A model generated the notes under the pieces. It made no database searches. It was not told the DNA's origin and saw only the letters and a list, made by a program, of their open reading frames with translations. A DNA stretch of 64,000 nucleotides from Pilimelia terevasa (GTDB lineage: Bacteria; Actinomycetota; Actinomycetes; Mycobacteriales; Micromonosporaceae). The DNA lies in NCBI RefSeq assembly GCF_014647915.1, contig NZ_BMQC01000002.1, forward strand, positions 186,001 to 250,000, written 5' to 3'. Both the position numbers and the translations under genes were made by a program. This document shows positions 25,660-34,985 of the stretch, piece by piece (the first letter of the stretch is position 1; each line of letters starts with the position of its first letter).

Positions 25660-27741
25660 ATGCAGCACGGCCACCGGCGCTCCACCGCCGGCCTGCTCGC
25701 GGCGGCCACGACCGCCGCCGCGGTGTGCGCGCTGCCCGCCGCCGCCCCGGCGAGCCCCGCGCCGGCCGCGTCCCCGGCCGCGCCGGCTCCGGCCCCGCCG
25801 GCCGCCGCTCCGCTGGCCGCGTCGGCGCCGGCCGCCGCCCCGCCGGGCGACCTCGTCGTCGGGCTGCGCCCGGGGGCCACCCTCGCCGCCCCCGTGGCCC
25901 GGCTGGCCGCCCGCGGCGTCGACGTGACCGCCGCCGCGCCGGTGCCGGGCCTGGCCGCCGCGACCGTGGCGGTCCCCGCCGGCCAGGCCGGCGCCGCCGC
26001 CGCCGCGCTGCGCCGCGACCCGGCCGTGCGGTACGTCGAGCGCAACACCCGGGCGCGGATCACCGCCGTGGTCACCGCCGACGACTACTTCCGCCCCGAC
26101 CAGTGGGCGTTCGACCGGATCGCCGCCCCCGGCGCCTGGCAGTACGGGACCGGCGACCCGGCCGTCACCGTCGCCGTCCTGGACACCGGCGTCATGGCCA
26201 CGGCCGACCTGCCCGCCGGCCGGATCACGCCAGGGTACGACTTCGTCAACAACGACGCCGACCCCGTCGACGACCACGGCCACGGCACGATGGTCGCCAG
26301 CACCGTGGCGGGCGCGGGCGACGACGCCGTCGGCGGCGGGTACCACGGCGGCAGCGCCGGCATGTGCTGGAGCTGCCGGATCATGCCGGTGAAGGTGCTG
26401 GACGCCGACGGCGACGGCGACATCGCCGGCATCGCCGCCGGGGTCGACTGGGCGGTCGCCCAGGGCGCCGACATCGTCAACCTGTCCCTGGGCAGCGCGG
26501 TCGACAGCCTCACCCTCGACCAGTCGATCGCCGACGCGGTGGCCGCGGGCGTCCTGGTCCTGGCCGCGGCCGGCAACGACGGCACCGCCGCCCGGTTCTA
26601 CCCCGCCGCCAGCCCCGGCGTCGTGGCCGTCGGCGCGGCGACACCCACCGACGGCCGGTACCCCTGGTCGAACCACGGCGCGTCCTGGGTGGACGTCGCC
26701 GCCCCCGGCTGCGTCATCGCGGGCGACCGCTACGACTGGTGGCGCGAGTTCTGCGGCACCAGCGCCGCCACCCCGCTCGTGGCCGGCATCGCCGCCCTGG
26801 CGCTGGCGGCGGACCCCGCCGCGTCCGTCGCCGACCTCACCGCCGCCCTGACCGACACCGCCGACGCGGCGACCACCGGCTGGACCACCCACGGGCGGGT
26901 CGACGCGCTGGCCGCGGTCCAGCGGTTCACGCCGGCCGGCGGCCCGGCCGCCACCCTCGACCAGGCCCCGGGCGCCCTCCTGCGCGGGACGGCCCGCCTC
27001 AGCTACGGGGCGACCGACCCCGACGGCGTCGCCGCGGTCGCGCTGCTGGTCGACGGCACGGTCGCCGCCAGCGCCGCGGGCGCCGGCCCGCACACCCACG
27101 ACCTGGCCACGGACGGCCGGTCCGCGCAGGTCGGCCTGACCGTCGTCGCGCAGGACGCCCACGGCGTCCTCGGCGTGCTGACGGTGCCGGCGACCGTCGA
27201 CAACGAGGCGCCGTCCGTCGCCGTGGCCGCGCCGGTCGCGCACGCCCCGGTCCGCGGGCGGGTGCAGGTCGCGGTCACGGCCGCCGACAGCAGCGGGATC
27301 GCCCGGGTCGACCTGCTCGTCGGCGGCGTCAAGGTCTCCTCCGACAGCACCGCGCCGTACCTCCCGAGCTGGGACTCCCGCGGCGCCGAGGGCCCGGTCC
27401 GGCTGTACGCCCGCGCCTGGGACCGGGCCGGCAACGCCGCCCTGACCTACCGCCCGGTGTACGTCGACAACCACGCCCCCTCGGTCACCCGGATCGGCGG
27501 CCCGCGCGGCGGCGCCCGCGTCCGGGGGCTGGTGCGGGTGCCGGTGCGCACCACCGACGCCTCGGGCGTCGCCGAGGTCGCGCTGTGGGTCAACGGGCGC
27601 GTCGTCGCCCGGGACACCCGCGGCCCGTACGTCCTGCCCCTGGTCGCCGCCGCCCAGCCCCGCACCATGCGGGCCCAGCTCCGGTCGACCGACAATGCCG
27701 GCAACGTCAGGCTCTCAGCGGCCTGGCGCTGGAGCCGGTGA
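25660..27741 (+). CDS. Secreted subtilisin-family (S8) serine protease with C-terminal Ig-like repeats
   Basis: 693 residues. A signal peptide (about 1-30) and an Ala/Pro-rich segment lead into an inhibitor-like prodomain (VVGLRPGATLAAPVARLAA). The S8 triad is visible: Asp in VAVLDTGVMA near 173, His in DDHGHGTMVAST near 206, Ser in CGTSAATPLVAGIAA near 367. After about residue 430 two or three bacterial Ig-like units follow, marked by VDNEAPSVAVAAP and VDNHAPSVTRIGG, probably for substrate or surface binding. ATG at 25660 with AGGAAGG upstream. It is 17 bp from the next protease gene. Confidence 0.88.
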   Translation: MQHGHRRSTAGLLAAATTAAAVCALPAAAPASPAPAASPAAPAPAPPAAAPLAASAPAAAPPGDLVVGLRPGATLAAPVARLAARGVDVTAAAPVPGLAAATVAVPAGQAGAAAAALRRDPAVRYVERNTRARITAVVTADDYFRPDQWAFDRIAAPGAWQYGTGDPAVTVAVLDTGVMATADLPAGRITPGYDFVNNDADPVDDHGHGTMVASTVAGAGDDAVGGGYHGGSAGMCWSCRIMPVKVLDADGDGDIAGIAAGVDWAVAQGADIVNLSLGSAVDSLTLDQSIADAVAAGVLVLAAAGNDGTAARFYPAASPGVVAVGAATPTDGRYPWSNHGASWVDVAAPGCVIAGDRYDWWREFCGTSAATPLVAGIAALALAADPAASVADLTAALTDTADAATTGWTTHGRVDALAAVQRFTPAGGPAATLDQAPGALLRGTARLSYGATDPDGVAAVALLVDGTVAASAAGAGPHTHDLATDGRSAQVGLTVVAQDAHGVLGVLTVPATVDNEAPSVAVAAPVAHAPVRGRVQVAVTAADSSGIARVDLLVGGVKVSSDSTAPYLPSWDSRGAEGPVRLYARAWDRAGNAALTYRPVYVDNHAPSVTRIGGPRGGARVRGLVRVPVRTTDASGVAEVALWVNGRVVARDTRGPYVLPLVAAAQPRTMRAQLRSTDNAGNVRLSAAWRWSR

Positions 27742-27758
27742 CGATGGAGGAGTCACGG

Positions 27759-28961
27759 ATGACGTCCCACCCCGCCCGCACCCGCCTCGCCGCCGGCCTG
27801 GCCGGCCTCGCCGTGGCCACCGGCCTGGGGGCCGTCCCGGCGCCCGCGGCCGCCGCGCCGCGGCTCGCGCCGGCCGCCGGCCCGGTCCTGCACGAGGGCG
27901 ACAGGCTCGCCGTCCCCGGCTCCTTCATCGTCACCTGGCGCCGGCCGCCGGCCGGCGGCCCGGCCGCCGCGGCCTCGGTCGCCGGCCGCTACCGCGCCGC
28001 CGTCACGGCCACCTACGCCGCCGGCCAGGCCGGCTTCGCGGCGCGGATGCCGCTGGAGAGCGCCCGGCGGCTCGCCGCCGACCCCGCCGTCGCGTCCGTC
28101 GAGCAGGACCGCTGGGTGCGCGCCGAGACCGTGCAGCGCTCCTCGTCCTGGGGCCTGGACCGGGTCGACCAGCGGCGGCTGCCGCTGACCCGGACCTACC
28201 GGTACCCGGCCGCCCGCGCCACGGTCACGGCGTACGTGCTGGACACCGGCCTGCGCACCACGCACCGCGAGTTCCGCGGCCGGGCCCGGTACGGCTACGA
28301 CTTCGTCAACCGGCGCGCCAACGCCAACGACTGCGAGGGCCACGGCACGCACGTGGCCGGCACCCTGGGCGGCAACACCTACGGCGTGGCCAAGTCGGTC
28401 CGGCTCGTCGGCGTGCGGGTGCTCAACTGCGCCGGCTGGGGCCAGTACTCGCAGATCATCGCCGGGGTGAACTGGGTGACCTCGCACGCCCGCCGCCCCG
28501 CCGTGGTCAACATGAGCCTCGGCGGCGGCGTCTCGCCCGCGCTCGACGACGCCGTGCGCCGGGGGATCGCCAGGGGCATCACGTTCGTGGCCGCCGCCGG
28601 CAACGACGGGCGCGACGCGTGCGGCAGCTCGCCGGGCCGCGTCCGCGAGGTGATCACCGTGGGCGCCACCGACTCCCGGGACCGCCGCGCCCGCTTCTCG
28701 AACTTCGGCGGCTGCCTGGACCTGTTCGCCCCCGGCGTCGGCATCGTGTCGGCGTTCCGGCTGGACAACGCCAGCCTCGCCAAGGGCAGCGGCACCTCCA
28801 TGGCGGCCCCGCACGTGGCCGGCGCGGCGGCGCTGCTGCTGAGCCGGAATCCGCGGCTGACCCCGGCCCAGGTCGCCGGAGCGCTGGCGGCGCGCTCGAC
28901 CAAGTACCGGGTGGCGGGCGCGGGATCGGGAAGTCCCAACCGGCTGCTTTTCGTGTACTGA
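27759..28961 (+). CDS. Secreted S8 family (proteinase K-like) serine protease
   Basis: 400 residues: signal peptide ending APAAAAA, an I9-type propeptide (SFIVTWRRPPAGG to PAVASVEQDRWV), then the protease domain with Asp in YVLDTGLRTTHREF near 160, His in CEGHGTHVAGTLGG near 193 and Ser in GTSMAAPHVAGAAALLL near 345. Paired cysteines (NDCEGHG, NCAGWG, DACGSS, GGCLDL) fit the proteinase-K subgroup with two disulfides. It has no C-terminal add-on, unlike the upstream protease. GGAGGAG lies seven bases before the ATG; both are likely one transcription unit. Confidence 0.9.
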   Translation: MTSHPARTRLAAGLAGLAVATGLGAVPAPAAAAPRLAPAAGPVLHEGDRLAVPGSFIVTWRRPPAGGPAAAASVAGRYRAAVTATYAAGQAGFAARMPLESARRLAADPAVASVEQDRWVRAETVQRSSSWGLDRVDQRRLPLTRTYRYPAARATVTAYVLDTGLRTTHREFRGRARYGYDFVNRRANANDCEGHGTHVAGTLGGNTYGVAKSVRLVGVRVLNCAGWGQYSQIIAGVNWVTSHARRPAVVNMSLGGGVSPALDDAVRRGIARGITFVAAAGNDGRDACGSSPGRVREVITVGATDSRDRRARFSNFGGCLDLFAPGVGIVSAFRLDNASLAKGSGTSMAAPHVAGAAALLLSRNPRLTPAQVAGALAARSTKYRVAGAGSGSPNRLLFVY

Positions 28962-29144
28962 GTCCCCCGCCGCACGGACACGCATTCGTCGGCGCAATTG
29001 TCGCGGTCGGCGCCCGGTCCCCGGCCGCCGACCGCCGGAGCCCTTTCGTCAACCCTTCCTGGCCATCTCACCAGCGAAAACGCCCGATTTCCCGCCAGTC
29101 ATCCGACCCTGCCGAAAACAATGACAGTCAATTCGACGGATGAT

Positions 29145-29174
29145 TTGGAATACCCGGCACTCCCTGCCTACGGT
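29145..29174 (+). promoter_or_regulatory. Candidate promoter of the GT2/beta-helix operon
   Basis: TTGGAA (29145-29150) and TACGGT (29169-29174) with an 18-base spacer, about 85 bp upstream of the synthase ATG. The 299-bp gap 28962-29260 in which it sits is A/T-richer than its surroundings and shows no gene. Confidence 0.4.
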
Positions 29175-29260
29175 GCTATGCGACAGCCGTGGTCCGTTGC
29201 TGTCGCCGCCTCGGATCACCAAGACAAACCGCTTTCCGGTGTGTTCGTGGGAAGGGAAGT

Positions 29261-30571
29261 ATGCCCGACTCTGGGTCCTTCGACGCCCTGTGGTCCTGGC
29301 TCGTCAGCGCGCTCGGCGCCTCGACCTGGCGGGAGCTGATGCCGCTGGGCGTCGCCGGGGTGCTCGTCTGGGGCATCTGGATCTACCGGCTGGTGCTGTC
29401 CCGGCTCGCCCGGCCGGTCGTCAACGACTTCCGCACCACCGTCTCCGTCGTCGTCCCCGCCTACCGGGAGGACCCGCAGATCCTGCGCGAGTGCCTCGAC
29501 ACCTGGCTGGAGCAGAACCCGCACGAGGTCATCGTCGTCCCCGACCTCGGCGACACGCAGGTCATCGCCGAACTGCGCGCGCGGCGCGACCCCCGGCTGC
29601 GGATCCTGCCGTTCGCCCACCGCGGCAAGCGCTCCGCGCTGGGTGTCGGCATCCGCGCCGCGGTCAGCGACGTCGTCGTCCTCGTCGACTCCGACACCCG
29701 CTGGGAGCCCGGCCTGCTGGCCGCGGTCCAGATGCCGTTCGCCGACTGGCGGGTCGGCGGCGTCGGCACCCAGCAGAACGTGTACCAGCGCACCTCCAGC
29801 GTCTGGCGGCGGATCGCGGACTGGCTGGTCAACCTCCGGTACTACGACTACGTGCCGGCCATGGGCCGGGCCGGTGCCGTCGCCTGCCTCTCCGGCCGGA
29901 CCGCCGCCTACCGACGGGCCGCGGTGCTGCCCGTCCTGGACCAGTTGGAGGACGAGTTCTTCCTCGGCCGCCGCTGCGTGGCCGGCGACGACGGGCGGCT
30001 GACCTGGCTGGTGCTCGCCGCCGGGTACCGCACCGTGCACCAGTCCAGCGCCCGCGCCGTCTCGATGTTCCCCGCCTCGCTGCGCGCGTTCGTCAAGCAG
30101 CGGGTGCGCTGGTCGCGCAACTCCTACCGGTGCTACCTCACCGCCGCCTGGAAGGGCTGGCTCTGGCGGGCGCCGCTGGTCACCAAGGTGACGGTGCTCC
30201 AGATCCTGCTGACCCCGCTGACGATGGGGATGACGCTGGGGTACCTGGTCGCCTCGCGGCTGAGCCCGACGGCCGGGGGCGTGCTGCTGGCGGTCGCCTG
30301 GCTGCTCGTGGGCCGGGGGATCCGCGGCTGGTCGCACCTGCGCCGGCACCTCGGCGAGCTGCTCCTGCTCCCGCTGGTCGCCCTCGTCGTGATCGCCGTC
30401 GCGCTGCCGATCAAGCTGTACGCCTTCCTGACCATGAACCGGCAGGGCTGGCTCACCCGCACCCCGGACCGGATCGGCGGCGAGGGCCAGGACGCGGGCA
30501 CGCTGCGCCCCCGGCCCCGCGTCGGGGGCCGGCGCCCGCGCGCGGGCCGGCGCACGGGAGCCCACGCGTGA
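29261..30571 (+). CDS. Processive family-2 glycosyltransferase (polysaccharide synthase-like)
   Basis: 436 residues. Two N-terminal helices precede a GT2 domain: TTVSVVVPAYREDPQILREC (nucleotide-binding start), VVVLVDSDTRWEPGLLAAV (DxD), LSGRTAAYRRAA, then DDGRLTWLVLAAGY and the QxxRW-type motif VKQRVRWSRNSYR of processive synthases such as hyaluronan, cellulose or chitin synthase. At least four C-terminal helices form the translocation channel. GGGAAGGGAAG lies just before the ATG at 29261. Its stop overlaps the next start by 4 bp. The polymer made is unknown. Confidence 0.85.
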   Translation: MPDSGSFDALWSWLVSALGASTWRELMPLGVAGVLVWGIWIYRLVLSRLARPVVNDFRTTVSVVVPAYREDPQILRECLDTWLEQNPHEVIVVPDLGDTQVIAELRARRDPRLRILPFAHRGKRSALGVGIRAAVSDVVVLVDSDTRWEPGLLAAVQMPFADWRVGGVGTQQNVYQRTSSVWRRIADWLVNLRYYDYVPAMGRAGAVACLSGRTAAYRRAAVLPVLDQLEDEFFLGRRCVAGDDGRLTWLVLAAGYRTVHQSSARAVSMFPASLRAFVKQRVRWSRNSYRCYLTAAWKGWLWRAPLVTKVTVLQILLTPLTMGMTLGYLVASRLSPTAGGVLLAVAWLLVGRGIRGWSHLRRHLGELLLLPLVALVVIAVALPIKLYAFLTMNRQGWLTRTPDRIGGEGQDAGTLRPRPRVGGRRPRAGRRTGAHA

Positions 30572-32496
30572 GCGCCCTGCGGTCCCGCCCGCGGCGCGCG
30601 GCGCGGCGCGGGGTGCTGCTCGCGGCGGCGCTGCTGGGCGCCGCGCTCGCCGGGCCGGCGGCAGCCGCCCCGGCCGGCGCCGCGCCCCCGGCCGCCGCCC
30701 GCCCGACCCCGGCCCCGGGGCCGGGATCCGTCCGCCCGGTCGCGGCCCCGGCGACCCCCGCCCCGACGGCCAACGCCCCGGCCACTGCCCCGGCGGCCGA
30801 CGTGCCGCCTGGCCCGGCCACCTCCGCCCCGGCCGATGTCCCGCCTGCCCCGGCCACGTCCGCCCCGGCCGACGGGACCGTTGTCAGCGGACCGTCGACA
30901 GCCGGCCGGCCCGCGCCGGTGTCGACCGCGGCTCCCGCGCCGGTGCCGGCCGCCGACCCTGCGCAGGCGCGGCAGGCCGCCGCGGTCGCCGCCGAGGAGC
31001 GCTGGCTGGCGCAGCTCCGGGCGCAGGTGTCGACCCTCGCGGGCGCCGCCACCGCGCCCTACACCACGGTCGTCGCCGGCCGCGACGTGCTCGTGCTCGT
31101 CCCGCGCGCCGCCCCGTACACGCTGGCCGACCTGCGCCGGTCCGCGCCGCCGGTCCTCGCGGCGGCGGATACCCGGGCGTACCTGCTGAGCGCCAGCCTG
31201 CTCGTGCCCGCGGGGGCGACCCTCGACGTGGCCGACCCCGGCGGCCTCACCCTGCGCCTGGCCAGCGGCCCGGACGGGTACACCGGCCTGTACGTCCTCG
31301 GCGGGCGGCTCACCGTCACCGGCGCCCCCGGCGCCCCCGTCACGGTCACGAGCTGGGACCGGCGGGCGGCGGCACCCGACGGCGCCACCGCCGACGGGCG
31401 GGCGCACCTGCGGGTGGTCGGCGGTACGGCGCAGTTCACCTACGCGGCGTTCCTGCGCCTGGGCTTCGGCGCCGGGCCGACCGGCGGGGTCAGCGTCACC
31501 GGCGCGCCCCCGACCCGCGGCGCCGCGCCCTACACCGCGCTGGTCCGCAGCGCGAAGTTCGCCGGCAACGCCGTCGGCCTCCACCTGGCGGACACCGCGG
31601 GCGTCGTCGTCGCCCACACCGCGCTCGCCGGCAACCTGACCGACGGGCTGGTGTTCGCCGGTGCGGTCCGCGACGCGCGGGTCACCCAGGCCGTCGCCCG
31701 GGGCAACCGGGGCAGCGGCTTCGTCAGCGCGGCGGCCGCCCGCGGGGTCGCCCTGGTGATGTGCCGGGCGGAGGACAACCGGCAGGACGGCTTCGTCGTC
31801 GGCGCCGACCCCGCGGCCGCGGCGGCCACGGCGGTCGTGGCGGGCACCGACGGTACGGCGATCACCGGCGGCGTGGCCCGCAACAACGCCCACCACGGGA
31901 TGGTGGTCGACGGCGCCGCGGACCTGACCCTGCGCAGCAACTGGGTGGTGGGCGGCGACATGGGCATCGTCCTGCGCCGCGCCGCCCACGTGACCGTGGC
32001 CAACAACCAGGTCCGGGAGACCCGCCGGCACGGCGTGGCGGTGCTGGCCGGCACCGGCGCGTCCGTCGTGGACAACGTGATCGCCGACGTCGGCAACGGC
32101 GTCTACGTGCGCGACGCGGTCGCCGTGGTGCAGGGCAACACCGTGACCAAGGCGCACCGCCACGGCATCTCCTTCGTCGGGTCGGCGGCGGGCTCGACGG
32201 CCAGCGAGAACCTGCTGGCCACCACCGGTCCGTCCGCCCTGGACACCGCCCAGGCCGACGGCGGCGTGGACGTCGGCGAGAACCGGACCCTGCAGCGCCG
32301 ACCCGGACCGAGCGGCTGGGCCGCGGCGGCCCGGTACGCGACACCCACCACGATCCTGTGGACCCTGCTGCTCCTGCTGGCCGCCGGCACCGGGCTGGCC
32401 GGCCGGCGCCGCCCCCGCGTCGCCGGCCGCGCCCCCTACGGACCCGGCCCGACGCCCCACCCCGCGCCGGAGCCGGACCGCCGGGCGGGGCCGTGA
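30568..32496 (+). CDS. Surface-anchored right-handed parallel beta-helix protein
   Basis: 642 residues. An Arg-rich signal peptide (LLAAALLGAALAGPAAAAP) is followed by a roughly 110-residue Pro/Ala/Thr-rich stalk, then a beta-helix from about 210 to 580 made of repeated short strands such as AKFAGNAVGLHLADTAGVVV, GGVARNNAHHGMVVDGAA and NVIADVGNGVYVRDA. A C-terminal helix (TTILWTLLLLLAAGTGLAG) followed by RRRPR anchors it in the membrane. Parallel beta-helices of this kind include polysaccharide epimerases (AlgG) and lyases. GTGA overlaps with the genes on both sides indicate coupling to the GT2 synthase. Confidence 0.8.
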   Translation: MSALRSRPRRAARRGVLLAAALLGAALAGPAAAAPAGAAPPAAARPTPAPGPGSVRPVAAPATPAPTANAPATAPAADVPPGPATSAPADVPPAPATSAPADGTVVSGPSTAGRPAPVSTAAPAPVPAADPAQARQAAAVAAEERWLAQLRAQVSTLAGAATAPYTTVVAGRDVLVLVPRAAPYTLADLRRSAPPVLAAADTRAYLLSASLLVPAGATLDVADPGGLTLRLASGPDGYTGLYVLGGRLTVTGAPGAPVTVTSWDRRAAAPDGATADGRAHLRVVGGTAQFTYAAFLRLGFGAGPTGGVSVTGAPPTRGAAPYTALVRSAKFAGNAVGLHLADTAGVVVAHTALAGNLTDGLVFAGAVRDARVTQAVARGNRGSGFVSAAAARGVALVMCRAEDNRQDGFVVGADPAAAAATAVVAGTDGTAITGGVARNNAHHGMVVDGAADLTLRSNWVVGGDMGIVLRRAAHVTVANNQVRETRRHGVAVLAGTGASVVDNVIADVGNGVYVRDAVAVVQGNTVTKAHRHGISFVGSAAGSTASENLLATTGPSALDTAQADGGVDVGENRTLQRRPGPSGWAAAARYATPTTILWTLLLLLAAGTGLAGRRRPRVAGRAPYGPGPTPHPAPEPDRRAGP

Positions 32497-33554
32497 GCGC
32501 ACGGCACCGGCTGTCCTGGGCAGCCGGCGCCGCCGTCGTGGTCCTGGCCGGCACCGCCGGGGTCGCCGCCGTCCGCGGCGGCACTCCCGGCGCCTCGCCC
32601 GCGCCCGTGGCGGCGACGCCGACGGCGGACCCGCCCGGCGCCGCCTGCCCCGCGCCGACCCGCACGGCCCGGGACGCGGGGGACCTCCAGACGGCCGTCG
32701 ACGCCGCCCGGCCGGGCGACTCCGTCCGGCTCGCCGACGGCGTACACCCGGGCCGCCTGGTCGTCCGGGTCTCGGGTACCGCCGCCGCGCCCATCCACAT
32801 CTGCGGCGGCCCGGCCGCGGTGCTGGACGGCTCCGGCACCGGCAGCGGCTACGTCGTGCACCTCGACGGCGCCGCCCACGTGCGCCTGGTCGGCCTGACC
32901 GTCCGCAACGGACTCAAGGGCGTGGTCGCCGACCGGACCCGGTTCGCACAGCTCCGGGCGCTGACCGTCGAGCGGACCGGCGACGAGGGGATCCGGCTGC
33001 GCGAGTTCTCCACCGACAACCTCGTCGTGGACAGCGTGGTGCGCGCCACCGGGCTGCGGCACCCGGAGTTCGGCGAGGGCGTCTACATCGGCTCGGCGCA
33101 AACCCAGTGGTGCGCGGTCTCCGGCTGCGCGCCGGACGCCTCCGACCGCAACGTCGTGCGCGACAACCGGATCGCCCAGACCGCGGCCGAGGCCGTGGAC
33201 GTCAAGGAGGGGACCACCGCGGGGCAGATCCTCGGCAACACCTTCGACGGCGCGCGCCTGGCCGGGGCGTACGCCGACTCGTGGGTGGACGTCAAGGGCA
33301 ACGGCTGGACGGTCGCCGGCAACCGCGGCCGACGCTCGCGCGGCGACGGTTTCCAGACCCACGAGATCCTGCCCGGCTGGGGGCGCGACAACGTGTTCTC
33401 GGCCAACGTCGCCGAGGTGGCGGGACCGGGGTTCGGCTTCCGCCTGACCCCGGCGTCGACCAACCGGGTGACCTGCGACAACACGGTCACCGGCGCGGCC
33501 CGCGGCGTCGCCAACATCCCCTGCGCCGACACCCCGCCGCCCCGCGCTACCTGA
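32493..33554 (+). CDS. Secreted parallel beta-helix protein
   Basis: 353 residues: signal anchor (LSWAAGAAVVVLAGTAGVAA), then AGDLQTAVDAARPGDSVRLADG, the usual opening of right-handed beta-helix (pectate lyase/NosD-type) proteins. Later turns read RLVGLTVRNGLKGVVAD, NLVVDSVVRATG, ADSWVDVKGNGWTVAGNRG and NVFSANVAEVAG. Four cysteines (HICGG, QTQWCAVSGC, VTCDN) may form disulfides. No membrane anchor at the C-terminus. The GTG start overlaps the previous stop by 4 bp. Likely acts with the preceding two genes on the same glycan; lyase, epimerase or acetyl-related activity cannot be told apart. Confidence 0.78.
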   Translation: MSARHRLSWAAGAAVVVLAGTAGVAAVRGGTPGASPAPVAATPTADPPGAACPAPTRTARDAGDLQTAVDAARPGDSVRLADGVHPGRLVVRVSGTAAAPIHICGGPAAVLDGSGTGSGYVVHLDGAAHVRLVGLTVRNGLKGVVADRTRFAQLRALTVERTGDEGIRLREFSTDNLVVDSVVRATGLRHPEFGEGVYIGSAQTQWCAVSGCAPDASDRNVVRDNRIAQTAAEAVDVKEGTTAGQILGNTFDGARLAGAYADSWVDVKGNGWTVAGNRGRRSRGDGFQTHEILPGWGRDNVFSANVAEVAGPGFGFRLTPASTNRVTCDNTVTGAARGVANIPCADTPPPRAT

Positions 33555-33658
33555 TCCCGTTGAGTACGGCACAGGGAATCGCCGCCGTGACCCGCCGCGT
33601 GCCCGCGAAGCTCGTAGAGTAGGCAGGTGACGACAACCGAGCAGGGCGAAGAACGTGC

Positions 33659-34963
33659 GTGCGAGCGGCTACCGGACCGGCAGTGAGTCGTCACCATTCG
33701 GCCTCGCATCCCACCGTGGTTCCCCCGTCGTTCTGGCAGCATCCGTCGCTGCAAAAGGCACTGGCAGCACGGCATATGGGGCAGGTGATCGCTGCCTACC
33801 GCCGTCATCCCGCCCGCGCCGCACCACTGTCGCAAGAGGTCGTGGCCGGGTGGATCGGGCTGACGCAGTCCCAATTGAGCAGGATCGAGACTGGGGGGTC
33901 GGTCCAGGATCTGGATCGCCTGGTTCACTGGGCGCGAACCCTGCATATTCCGCCAAAGCGGCTGTGGTTCACGCTGCCCGGTTCGCCCATCGCCGACGGG
34001 GAGAATGACGCTGTGTACCGCCGAGATATTCTGCGCGTCGCTGGCGTGGCCGCGGCCATAGCCCCTTTGTCTTCCGCCGTCACGGTGACCGGGTCGGCGA
34101 CCTGCGCAGCCCTGTCGCGTGGCACAGCCGCGCTGTGGCAGCGGTTCGCCGCCACGGCCGACAAGCAGACTCTGCTGCCGCCACTACATGACCATCTGTT
34201 GATGATCGCCGGGGTGCTCCGTGACGCAATCGGTGAGACCACACCGATGCTCGCCACGTTCAGTGAGGCTCTGCAACTGACCGGAGAAGTGTTCTTCGAC
34301 GCCTGCCGGTACGAGGAGGCGGCCCACGCCTACGCACTGGCGACGTCCGCGGCCGCGGACGCGGCGGATGCCGACCGGCAGGCCTGCGCCATGGTCCGCC
34401 ACGGCTACGTGTGCCTGTACACCGGTCGGCCCCGCGACGCCCTCGCCGTACTGGACGCCGCCGGCAGGGTCGCCGCCCAGGGCGACCGGCAACTGACAAC
34501 CCGCTTCTGGGTCGCCTCGGTAGCCGCCCAGGCGCACGCCGCGGCCGGTGACGGGCCGTCCTGCCGGCGGGCGTGGGAGTGCGCTGGTGAGGTACTGCGC
34601 CTACCCGTGGCACGGAACACCGGATGGCTCCGCTTCGACGGTTCGCGCCTGGCCGAGGAGCGCGGCGCGTGGCAGACCCGACTCGGTCACCACGCGGCCG
34701 CGGCGGCCAGCCTGACCGCCGCGCTGAACCAGCCGCTGTCCGCCCGAAGAAGGGGTGCGGTCCTCGCTGATCTGATCACCGTTGGCGCTGGTCGTGGCGA
34801 TATCGACCAGGTGCTTGCCCACGCCTCGGCCGCCCTGCCCCTGGCGGCCGGCTCAGGCGCCGTTGCCAGCCGGCTACGGTCGGCGCGGCCGGCGCTCCGC
34901 CAACTCGGCGCGGACCGGCGAGTTGCCGAAGTCGACGCGCAGATCGCGGCCCTGAGTACCTGA
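33659..34963 (+). CDS. XRE-family transcriptional regulator with TPR-like C-terminus
   Basis: 434 residues. An N-terminal Cro/C1-type helix-turn-helix (PLSQEVVAGWIGLTQSQLSR, then IETGGSVQDLDRLVHWARTL) lies at about 55-105. A long helical C-terminal region (EAAHAYALATSAAADAADAD, YTGRPRDALAVLDAAGRVAA) looks like TPR repeats. This architecture is common in actinomycete regulators that sit beside one or a few small target genes. The start may instead be the GTG at 33683. Base composition drops noticeably here relative to both flanks, and it heads a four-gene unit running to 36766. Confidence 0.82.
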   Translation: MRAATGPAVSRHHSASHPTVVPPSFWQHPSLQKALAARHMGQVIAAYRRHPARAAPLSQEVVAGWIGLTQSQLSRIETGGSVQDLDRLVHWARTLHIPPKRLWFTLPGSPIADGENDAVYRRDILRVAGVAAAIAPLSSAVTVTGSATCAALSRGTAALWQRFAATADKQTLLPPLHDHLLMIAGVLRDAIGETTPMLATFSEALQLTGEVFFDACRYEEAAHAYALATSAAADAADADRQACAMVRHGYVCLYTGRPRDALAVLDAAGRVAAQGDRQLTTRFWVASVAAQAHAAAGDGPSCRRAWECAGEVLRLPVARNTGWLRFDGSRLAEERGAWQTRLGHHAAAAASLTAALNQPLSARRRGAVLADLITVGAGRGDIDQVLAHASAALPLAAGSGAVASRLRSARPALRQLGADRRVAEVDAQIAALST

Positions 34964-34985
34964 TCCACTGACGACAGGAGCGAGC

